In this document: positions 49,999 through 57,739 of the stretch, in pieces
Numbering within the stretch: position 1 is the stretch's first letter
Layout of the letters: each line of letters starts with the position of its first letter
Origin: an uncultured Erythrobacter sp.
GTDB lineage: Bacteria; Pseudomonadota; Alphaproteobacteria; Sphingomonadales; Sphingomonadaceae
DNA: 64,000 bases
Direction: 5' to 3'
Assembly (NCBI GenBank): GCA_947495555.1
Contig: CANLZI010000001.1
Coordinates: forward strand, 2,208,861-2,272,860
The notes under the pieces: model-generated
Seen by the model: the letters and a program-made list of their open reading frames with translations, nothing else
The model's database searches: none
What the model was told of the DNA's origin: nothing
Translations under genes and position numbers: made by a program

Positions 49999-52950
49999 TT
50001 ATGCGGCGCGCTCGCTTTTCAATTGCCGTGTATAGAACCAGCCAATGCCGATCAGGCTAAAGCCTAGCGCCATAAAGCTGGCGATGCGCAGCAAGCCGTC
50101 CAATCCGGCGGCATCGATCAGGAACACCTTGGCGACAGCCATCAACATCAGCACCAGCGATCCGACCCGCCAACTGCGCAGACCTTGTCTGCTGCCCCAC
50201 CACAGGAAGCCCAGCGCGAGGAATATGCCGAGCAACGACAAAAGCAGACTTTCGGTTTGGCCGATTGGGACCTGGCTGAGCAGCGATCGAGCAAAGATAT
50301 GTCGCAGCAGGCTGGCGGCCATCAACGCAAGCAAGCCCATCATCATCCCATCGATCGCTATGCGCAGCACATGGGGGCCGGTGTCAGGGATCAACCGTCT
50401 TCCCATCACCAGCGCAGCTAGAGCTACACCATAGGCTGGTGTAATCCAGTTCATGATTGGTAGACTGCCGACGTGTTGGGTGTCCCACAGGGGATTGTGC
50501 AGCATCAGAGTGAACCATGCGAAATGCCCCAGTGCGGCGATGATCAAACAAATGCTGGCCGCTCTCGCCAGTCGATCCGTACCAAATTTCTGCACCACCA
50601 TCGCTGCGCCCAGCAAGAGAGCCTGCCAGACGGTTCGTTCTGCCATGCCCAACAATTCGAAACTGGCAATGCTCGATATGTTCCAAGCACCTTTATAAAG
50701 GCTGTGAACGCCGATCAGCGCCACCGCGCTCGCGCCGCCAACCAATGCCATGCGCACCCGCCCAGGCAGAGCGCCATGCCGCCAAGCGATTAGTCCTGCG
50801 GCCACTGCTGCTGGCGCGACAATTCTGAGCAAATCGGCTGCCGAGATTGCATCGGGTGCCAGAAATTCAATGCCAGCCAAAGCGACCAGCGCGGCGGCAC
50901 ACCAACCAAACAGAGGCTCCAGCGCCCAAAGGCCAGCAATGGCTAGCAAGGTACCCCAGCCAGCGTTCTCTTCCCGGCGCCATTCGGCCACCGCCACCGC
51001 GCCCGCTGCAGCCACCCAGGCTAGAGCGTCGCCCGGAATGAGTTGCGCCACCAGGCCATAGGCGAACAAAGCCGCCAATCCGCTGGCCACCTGTCGTGTC
51101 TGATGGCCAGCCAATGTGAACCATAGCGCCAGCATCGCCGCGAGAACGGCTCCCCAGCGCAAAATGGCCTGGAGGATATCGGTTTCGCGATAGTAATTGC
51201 CCAACAGTTCTAGCTCGTCTTCAAAGCCAGGTGATCCAACCAACAGCAGCACGGTCACAATGGCTCCGGCCCATGCCATCAGTCGCAGCGGCGTTTGCTG
51301 GCGTTGGTGGAGCAATGCGGCCAATCCCAGGGCAATTGCTGCACCCGCCACAGGGGACAACCATCCCGGCGTGATGATCAACATAGCCCCCAAGGCCAGC
51401 AAGCCTGCGCTGGGCAATTGCGCCAATGTTTGCGGCATGCCCAACGTTTCATCGCTGCGCCAGCTGAGCGCAAAGCTGGCGGCTGGGAAAACAGCCATCG
51501 CCGCAAAGGAAAGGCCCAACTGGATATCGCTAGGTCCATCTCCAAAGAAGGCAAACCGGGCATAGGTCACTATGCCACCGAGCAGCGCGAAGACCGACAG
51601 TTGCACAAGACCGAGCAAGGTGGATTCGCCGCGCCACTGTAGGGCTAAGGGAACGCCCGCAAAGATCAGCAATTGCGCAGCACATACCGCGGCAAAATGG
51701 GTTGGATCCGGATCGGGCCAAAAGGCCAACAGCCACAGTCCAATTGCCGCCGCAACCGCGCTTCCTGCGCGCAAGGTTGGATTGCGCCAACCCAACATGG
51801 CGAGCGCACCGGCGATCAACAAGTACAATCCCCATGTCAGGAAAGAGTATCCTCCCTCATCGACCAGGTAAGCCATTTGCAAAGTGGCAATCGCTCCGGC
51901 TCCAATCTGGGGCAGGCCGGGGCCGCTCCGGATGCCCATAAAGGCGGGCAGAACTGTGCCAATCACGATCAAATAGCCGCCAAAGGCCAGAACATCAGAC
52001 GTGCTCTCGATCCCGCCCAACATCATCAGGACACCCCAACCCAGGCCCGCTGCCATTGCGACAAAGCCCAGCCATGACCTTCCTTGTCGTTGACCAGTCC
52101 AGGCCAGCCCTCCGGTAACAAGGGCCAGATACAGCGCCAGCAGCGGGATATTGGCTCCGTCGCTGTCGACCAGCATTGGGGCGGCAAAACCGCCCACCAA
52201 GCCAACGATGGCGCAGGGCAATCCAAACCTGTTCGACAAGGCAATGGCAGCCGCCGTGACTGCCGCCAATCCCACGAATGCAGCGCCCGCACCGATCAAG
52301 CCATAGCCCGATCCTGCCAGATAAAAGCTGCCGAAAAGCGTGGCCAATCCCGCACCGGCCAAGGCTTGGCGAACGCGTTCGTCACGCAGTTTTAGCTCAA
52401 AGCGATAGGCCGCTTCTGCCCCTGCGATCAGGCCTAGGCCGAACAGGATGCTGAGCAAAACACGCACGCGTGGTGTGATCAGACCGGCTTCGATTGAATA
52501 GCGGACGAGGAATATGCCCGATATGGCGAGCGCGATCCCGCCCGCCCAAATCGGCAAGCGACGGCCAAAGATATCTTCAAAGTCGAACTGGAAACGCGGT
52601 GGCTTGTCGTCTGCCAAATCGGCCTGTTCCTGCGTCACCGCAGGCTGCGGGTCTGCTTCCCAAGCTTGCTGGGAAGCAGACGGCTCGACCAATTCAGGTG
52701 CGGGCTCTGCCAGCGGTCCTGGTTCTGATGTCGGCAAGGGACTGGCCGGACTGGCCATCGGATCGAAGGAAGGTTCACTCGTTGCGGAATCAGCCCGATC
52801 TTCCGCCACATCGGGGGCGGAGGCGGCTAATGCTGGTGGCGAGTATTCGCGGCTCTCCAATTGGGACAGGCGTCTTTCAAGGCCCTTGAAGCGGTCCCAT
52901 AACAGCGCGAAGCCACCGATCAGAACTGCAATGAGCACAAATTCCAGCAT
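49999..52950 (-). CDS. DUF2339 domain-containing polytopic membrane protein
   Basis: 983 residues. N-terminal membrane helix (1-18), a short coiled coil (RFKGLERRLSQLE) and an acidic Pro-rich linker (about 36-115). Then RFQFDFEDIFGRRLPIWAGGIALAISGIFLVRYSIEAGLITP opens a very long polytopic domain of about 25-30 helices. This is DUF2339, a large family with no known function. Hydrophobic segments are Ala/Gly/Leu-rich throughout. Its size is usual for the family (around 900-1000). It lies alone after rplA, on the opposite strand, and downstream of the CinA gene. Confidence 0.9.
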   Translation of the reverse strand: MLEFVLIAVLIGGFALLWDRFKGLERRLSQLESREYSPPALAASAPDVAEDRADSATSEPSFDPMASPASPLPTSEPGPLAEPAPELVEPSASQQAWEADPQPAVTQEQADLADDKPPRFQFDFEDIFGRRLPIWAGGIALAISGIFLVRYSIEAGLITPRVRVLLSILFGLGLIAGAEAAYRFELKLRDERVRQALAGAGLATLFGSFYLAGSGYGLIGAGAAFVGLAAVTAAAIALSNRFGLPCAIVGLVGGFAAPMLVDSDGANIPLLALYLALVTGGLAWTGQRQGRSWLGFVAMAAGLGWGVLMMLGGIESTSDVLAFGGYLIVIGTVLPAFMGIRSGPGLPQIGAGAIATLQMAYLVDEGGYSFLTWGLYLLIAGALAMLGWRNPTLRAGSAVAAAIGLWLLAFWPDPDPTHFAAVCAAQLLIFAGVPLALQWRGESTLLGLVQLSVFALLGGIVTYARFAFFGDGPSDIQLGLSFAAMAVFPAASFALSWRSDETLGMPQTLAQLPSAGLLALGAMLIITPGWLSPVAGAAIALGLAALLHQRQQTPLRLMAWAGAIVTVLLLVGSPGFEDELELLGNYYRETDILQAILRWGAVLAAMLALWFTLAGHQTRQVASGLAALFAYGLVAQLIPGDALAWVAAAGAVAVAEWRREENAGWGTLLAIAGLWALEPLFGWCAAALVALAGIEFLAPDAISAADLLRIVAPAAVAAGLIAWRHGALPGRVRMALVGGASAVALIGVHSLYKGAWNISSIASFELLGMAERTVWQALLLGAAMVVQKFGTDRLARAASICLIIAALGHFAWFTLMLHNPLWDTQHVGSLPIMNWITPAYGVALAALVMGRRLIPDTGPHVLRIAIDGMMMGLLALMAASLLRHIFARSLLSQVPIGQTESLLLSLLGIFLALGFLWWGSRQGLRSWRVGSLVLMLMAVAKVFLIDAAGLDGLLRIASFMALGFSLIGIGWFYTRQLKSERAA

Positions 52951-53078
52951 GCCTATCCCCTTGGCCGGAAGGATAGGGAATTACGGCCCAGTGGAAAGGG
53001 GAATATTTCTTGTGATGCAGTCAAACCCGTTCCAGCTGCCCATTGGTGTCGGCCAGAATTTGTTGATTGTGCGGGGGA

Positions 53079-53840
53079 CTAGATCCCGCCGGGGGTGAAA
53101 TCAAAGCCGTTGGTCGCCAATCCATCGCACAAGGTATCAACGCAGCTTTGCAGCGTTTCCTTGTCGGTCGACCGGATGACGAAATTGGCGCCAACTTTCC
53201 CCTCTCGAAAGAAGGGATAGCTGCCGATCTGGCAATTTTCGTGGGCCTCTTCTGCTTCGCGCAACAAGCCTGCGACCTCGCTTTCAGCGACCCAGCACCC
53301 GATCGTCTCGGCCAGCAAGGGCGCGCCGCCCTCCAACTCTCCAGTCAACGCATCCAGCATGCCCGCGGTGATATGCGGTACACCGGCCATCAGGTGAACA
53401 TTGCCCAGTTTGATGCCGGGCGCCCCCGACATGCGATTGGGGATCAATTCAGCGCCTTGCGGCACCCGCGCCATACGCAGGCGGCCTTCGGTCAGCCCGC
53501 CCTTATCGGCATAGTATTTTTCCAAGATCCCGCGCGCTGTGGGATGGACCACAACCGGCAAATCCAGCGCCTTGGCCACGGCATCAACCGTGATGTCATC
53601 ATGGGTGGGGCCAATTCCGCCGGTGGTGAACAGATAGTCATTCTCGGCCCGCAGCGCGTTTACCGCTTCGACAATTTTGTCGATCACATCGGGAACCACG
53701 CGCACTTCGGCCAAACGAATGCCTTGCACCTGCAACCAGGATGCAACCTGCGCAATGTTCTTGTCATGGGTCCGGCCGGACAGGATCTCGTCGCCAATGA
53801 CGACCAAACCCGCAGTCCAGATTTTGTCAGGTGAGCTCAT
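53079..53840 (-). CDS. CinA-like molybdopterin-binding domain protein (competence/damage-inducible protein A family)
   Basis: 253 residues. AGLVVIGDEILSGRTHDKNIAQVASWL, LFTTGGIGPTHDDITVDAVAKAL and NPNRMSGAPG-type motifs (here IPNRMSGAPGIKLGNVHLMAGVPH) are those of the MoCF-biosynthesis/CinA N-terminal domain. The C-terminal deamidase domain of full-length CinA (PncC) is absent, so this is the short form. In other bacteria the short form may act as an ADP-ribose or NAD-derived pyrophosphatase; here the activity is unproven. It lies 33 bases downstream of the flavin monooxygenase, on the same strand. Confidence 0.9.
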   Translation of the reverse strand: MSSPDKIWTAGLVVIGDEILSGRTHDKNIAQVASWLQVQGIRLAEVRVVPDVIDKIVEAVNALRAENDYLFTTGGIGPTHDDITVDAVAKALDLPVVVHPTARGILEKYYADKGGLTEGRLRMARVPQGAELIPNRMSGAPGIKLGNVHLMAGVPHITAGMLDALTGELEGGAPLLAETIGCWVAESEVAGLLREAEEAHENCQIGSYPFFREGKVGANFVIRSTDKETLQSCVDTLCDGLATNGFDFTPGGI

Positions 53841-53873
53841 AGCATGCGCTGTAAGCGATTGCGCCGCAGGATG

Positions 53874-55388
53874 CTACTCCGCAGCTTCCAATTGCGGTGC
53901 ATCTTTGGCCTCAGCCGATTGGCAGGGATTGCTGAAGCGCAGGCATCCGTCTTCCAAAGCAGCGGTGCGCATTATCTTGCGGTCGCGGACATATTCTTGG
54001 CTAAGCCGCCAAGGGTAGCCCATCGCATTGCGCGGCATGATGTGCTTGGAACGCTGGATATAACCGGAGGAGAAATCAAAGATGTCATCTTCTTCCAGTT
54101 CAGCCTCAGCATCCTTGGTCAAAATTGGTTCTGCGACCGGCGAGCCGCTGACCTTCATGTGGTTCAAGACCCGGCACACATATTCGGATACCAAATCGCT
54201 TCTGAGGGTCCAACTGGCATTGAGATAGCCGAACACGCCAGCTAGGTTTGGCACATTCGAGAACATGCAACTCATGTAATAAAAGCGGTCTGAGAAATCG
54301 ACTCGTTCACCTTCGACGCTGATGTCGATTTTTCCTGCAACCGCCATGCTCAAGCCTGTTGCAGTTACGATGATGTCCGCATCCAGAAGTTCGCCAGATT
54401 TCAAGCGAACGCCCGCTGCTTCGAACCCAGCGATATGGCCCGTTTTTACTGAGGCCTTCTTGTTTTTTACGGCGTCGAAAAAGTCGGCGTCAGGCACCAG
54501 GCACAGGCGCTGTTCCCATGGGTTATAGGGCGGGGTGAAATCGGCTTTATCATAATTCCCCACTCCGAGATTTTCATCGAGACCTTTTCGCAGCGCCTTT
54601 ATCGCCTTCTCAGGCTTGTTCCGGGCCACCTTAAAGGTGAAATCCTGCATCCGGATATTCTTCCACCGGGTTATCGCATAGGCAATTTTCTCTGGCAGAA
54701 TCTTGCGCAAGGTGTTCGCAAATTTATCGCGCGCATCTCGCGAGATCATCCAAGTTGGAGTGCGCTGGAGCATGGTAATGTGCTCGGCCTGCTCGGCCAT
54801 AGCAGGAACGATCGTGACCGCGGTTGCGCCCGATCCCACCACCACTACTTTCTTGCCGGAATAGTCCAGATTATCTGGCCAGAATTGCGGGTGCAGAACC
54901 TGACCCTCATATGCGCTGAAATCGAACCCCGCGTCATAGGGATCGTCATAATCATAATAGCCAGAACCCAAGAACAGGAATCCTGCCTTCAATGACCGCT
55001 TCGTTCCGTCGCTGGCTTCAATCTCGACATGCCAGCAAGCATCTTCGCGCCGGAAATCGGTGCTAACCACTTTCTCGCCAAACCGGATATTCGGGCGGAT
55101 ATCGCGTTCATCAACGATCCGATTGAGGTACTCCAAGATGGAAGGTGCATCTGCGATGCTCTTCTCATGTGTCCAAGGCTCAAACGAGAATCCTAGAGTG
55201 TGCATATCGCTGTCCGAACGAATGCCGGGATATCGGAACAGATCCCATGTGCCGCCCAGGTTTTCACGTCGCTCAACAATGGCATAGCTATGGCCTGGCG
55301 CACTCATCTGCATATGCGCAGCCATTCCAATGCCGGAAATACCCGCTCCGACGATCAATACATCGACATCTGTCTGCACTGTGGCCAT
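53874..55388 (-). CDS. Flavin-containing monooxygenase (Baeyer-Villiger type)
   Basis: 504 residues from ATG 55386-55388. FAD-binding motif IVGAGISGIGMAAHM near the N-terminus, and NADPH-binding VVGSGATAVT in the middle. The fingerprint YEGQVLHPQFWPDN has the G-x3-H-x3-W-P of Baeyer-Villiger and EthA-like monooxygenases, with Tyr in place of the usual Phe. GGTWDLFRYPGIRSDSDM is also characteristic of EthA-like members. It oxidises ketones or thio compounds using NADPH and O2; the substrate is unknown. It is divergent from a TonB-dependent receptor, which might import the substrate. Confidence 0.92.
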   Translation of the reverse strand: MATVQTDVDVLIVGAGISGIGMAAHMQMSAPGHSYAIVERRENLGGTWDLFRYPGIRSDSDMHTLGFSFEPWTHEKSIADAPSILEYLNRIVDERDIRPNIRFGEKVVSTDFRREDACWHVEIEASDGTKRSLKAGFLFLGSGYYDYDDPYDAGFDFSAYEGQVLHPQFWPDNLDYSGKKVVVVGSGATAVTIVPAMAEQAEHITMLQRTPTWMISRDARDKFANTLRKILPEKIAYAITRWKNIRMQDFTFKVARNKPEKAIKALRKGLDENLGVGNYDKADFTPPYNPWEQRLCLVPDADFFDAVKNKKASVKTGHIAGFEAAGVRLKSGELLDADIIVTATGLSMAVAGKIDISVEGERVDFSDRFYYMSCMFSNVPNLAGVFGYLNASWTLRSDLVSEYVCRVLNHMKVSGSPVAEPILTKDAEAELEEDDIFDFSSGYIQRSKHIMPRNAMGYPWRLSQEYVRDRKIMRTAALEDGCLRFSNPCQSAEAKDAPQLEAAE

Positions 55389-55499
55389 GGCCTTTTCTCT
55401 CCTAATTGACACCAATGTAAGCACAGCTCTGGCGCAAAAGCGAGTCTCAATAGCAATTTGCAACTGACTGTGATCGCAAGATCGGTTAGGGCGCGCGCC

Positions 55500-57599
55500 A
55501 TGATCAAAACAATCGCCAAACTTCTCGCCGCATCATCGCTTGTATCGCTGGCCTCACCTGTCGTTGCGCAGACCGTTTCGACACCGGCCGTGGCCCAGCA
55601 GGAGGGTGAGGAACAGACCTCTCCGGACCAAGCGGATGCGGGCCAAAGCTTGGCTGAACAGGATTTGGACGGGGCAATAATTGTGACAGGCAATGGGTTG
55701 CCAGATGCTCCATCTGTCGCAGCCTATGCCAGCACCACTTTGCAACGTAATGCGATAGTTGGCGCGCCCTCTGGCAAAATCGAAGACGTGTTGACCAATG
55801 TTGCTGGTTTCCAGCAATTCCGCCGGTCGGACAGCCGCTCTGCCAACCCCAGCGCGCAAGGCGCAACTTTGCGTAGCTTGGGCGGAAATGCGTCGAGCAG
55901 AGCATTGGTACTGCTGGACGGGGTGCCGATGGCCGATCCGTTCTTCGGCTATATTCCTTTCAACGCTCTCGCGCCCGATCGCTTGTCATCGATCCGTGTA
56001 ACGAGAGGAGGCGGCTCCGGCCCGTTCGGCGCAGGCGCTTTGACCGGCACGATTGAGTTGGAAAGCGCCGATGCGGCAACGCTGGGCACCTTTTCCGGGC
56101 AAGCCCTTGTCAATGATCGGGGCGAAAGTGAGGCGAGCGCCAGTCTGGCGCAGGAATTGGGCAGCGGCTTTGCTGTTGTCAGCGGACGCTGGGACAGGGG
56201 CCAGGGATTTTTCACCACGCCCGATGATCAACGTGTGCCCGCCTCGGCCCGCGCCGCCTTCGACAATTGGTCGATTGGATTACGTGCGGTCGCTCCCTTG
56301 TCCGATAATGTCGAACTGCAAGCCCGCGGTCTTGTGTTTGATGATCACCGCACGCTGCGCTTTGCCGGAGCGGACTCCACGAGTGAAGGGCAAGACGCCA
56401 GCATTCGGATCGTGGGCACTGGCAAATGGCAGTTTGACGCACTGGCCTATGTTCAGGCGCGCAATTTTTCCAATGTGGTGATCAGCTCGACGCGATTTGT
56501 GCGGGTATTGGACCAGCGCAACACGCCTTCAACCGGGCTGGGCGGCAAATTGGAAATCCGCCCACCTGTGGGCCCTAACCGGACTTTGCGGCTGGGTTTG
56601 GACTATCGCAGCTCTGATGGAGAACTGCAGGAAGAGGCCTATAGCGCGTTCACCGGGGCCTTGCGCGAGCGTCGCAGGGCAGGGGGCAACAACAGCGATC
56701 TTGGTTTGTTTGTTGAGCATGATTGGCGGCTGGACAGCTTAACGCTGACAGGCGGCATCAGGTTGGATCGCACGCAGATCTCAGATGGATTTTTTCGCGC
56801 TGTGGATGCCAATTTCGCGTTGGTGAGTGAAACCCTTGCCGAAGATCGTAGCGATTGGTCTGCATCTTGGCGCTCAGGCGCGGCTTACGCTGCCAGCGAT
56901 GCAGTGGCGCTGCGTGTGGCCGCTTATACCGGATTGCGGCTGCCCACACTGAACGAGTTATACCGCCCCTTTGTAGTGTTCCCGGTGGTAACACAGGCTA
57001 ATGCAGAGCTTGAGAACGAGCGACTTAAGGGCTTCGAATTCGGGATTGATCTGACTCCATCTGAGGATGTCACCGTCACGCTGACCGCCTTCGACAACAA
57101 GGTCGAGAACGCGATTGCCAACGTCACCTTGGAGCCAAATCTGCGCCAGCGCCAGAATTTGCCAGCCATCAATGCGCAAGGTCTTGAGGCAGGGTTATCG
57201 GCCAAGACGGGCCCATGGCGCTTGAACGGTTCGCTGTCCTATACCGATGCGACCGTAGGGGGATCGGGCGCTTCGCTTGCGCTGGATGGCAATCGCCCCC
57301 CGCAGACCCCCAAATGGGCCGGCTCAGCAACTCTTGGTTGGCAACCATCGCCGGGTTGGGATGTGGCGGTTACTTTGCGACATGTAGGGGCTCAATTCGA
57401 GGATGATCAGGAGTCCCAATCCTTGCAATCGGCCACCACACTGTCTGTTTTCGGGCAAATCCCTGTGTTCAAACGATTGTCTCTGGTGATGCGGGCAGAG
57501 AACTTAACCGACGAAACAATCGTAACCCGAAACTCTGGTGGCGCCATCGACTTGGGTGTTCCACGCACTTTCTGGCTGGGCTTACGCTACGGAATCTAA
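55500..57599 (+). CDS. TonB-dependent receptor
   Basis: 699 residues from ATG 55500; the frame is open a little further upstream but the signal peptide begins here (MIKTIAKLLAASSLVSLASPVVAQ). The plug domain has IIVTGNGLP, SGKIEDVLTNVAGFQQF and SRALVLLDGVPMADPFFGYIPFNAL, RVTRGGGSGPFGAGALTGTIEL. The barrel ends in GLRYGI. Short, colicin/siderophore-receptor-like size. It is divergent from the flavin monooxygenase and 140 bases upstream of another receptor. Confidence 0.93.
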   Translation: MIKTIAKLLAASSLVSLASPVVAQTVSTPAVAQQEGEEQTSPDQADAGQSLAEQDLDGAIIVTGNGLPDAPSVAAYASTTLQRNAIVGAPSGKIEDVLTNVAGFQQFRRSDSRSANPSAQGATLRSLGGNASSRALVLLDGVPMADPFFGYIPFNALAPDRLSSIRVTRGGGSGPFGAGALTGTIELESADAATLGTFSGQALVNDRGESEASASLAQELGSGFAVVSGRWDRGQGFFTTPDDQRVPASARAAFDNWSIGLRAVAPLSDNVELQARGLVFDDHRTLRFAGADSTSEGQDASIRIVGTGKWQFDALAYVQARNFSNVVISSTRFVRVLDQRNTPSTGLGGKLEIRPPVGPNRTLRLGLDYRSSDGELQEEAYSAFTGALRERRRAGGNNSDLGLFVEHDWRLDSLTLTGGIRLDRTQISDGFFRAVDANFALVSETLAEDRSDWSASWRSGAAYAASDAVALRVAAYTGLRLPTLNELYRPFVVFPVVTQANAELENERLKGFEFGIDLTPSEDVTVTLTAFDNKVENAIANVTLEPNLRQRQNLPAINAQGLEAGLSAKTGPWRLNGSLSYTDATVGGSGASLALDGNRPPQTPKWAGSATLGWQPSPGWDVAVTLRHVGAQFEDDQESQSLQSATTLSVFGQIPVFKRLSLVMRAENLTDETIVTRNSGGAIDLGVPRTFWLGLRYGI

Positions 57600-57615
57600 G
57601 GGGTTTTGTACCTAT

Positions 57616-57718
57616 GTGGCAAAATTGCATCGCGCTTGCCACAAGCGACCAACGTGGGTTGTAAGAATAGGAGTCATACTGGTAGTCTGACGCAACAAAA
57701 GCACATATCTAAATGTGC
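57616..57718 (+). promoter_or_regulatory. Intergenic inverted repeats before the second receptor (57616-57642 and 57701-57718)
   Basis: Two perfect inverted repeats between the tandem receptors: GTGGCAA/TTGCCAC (57616-57622 with 57636-57642), and GCACAT-N6-ATGTGC (57701-57718), which ends 21 bases before the ATG of the downstream receptor. The second is in a good operator position. No typical terminator is seen. Confidence 0.4.
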
Positions 57719-57739
57719 ATTGTATGGAGAGGACAACTA

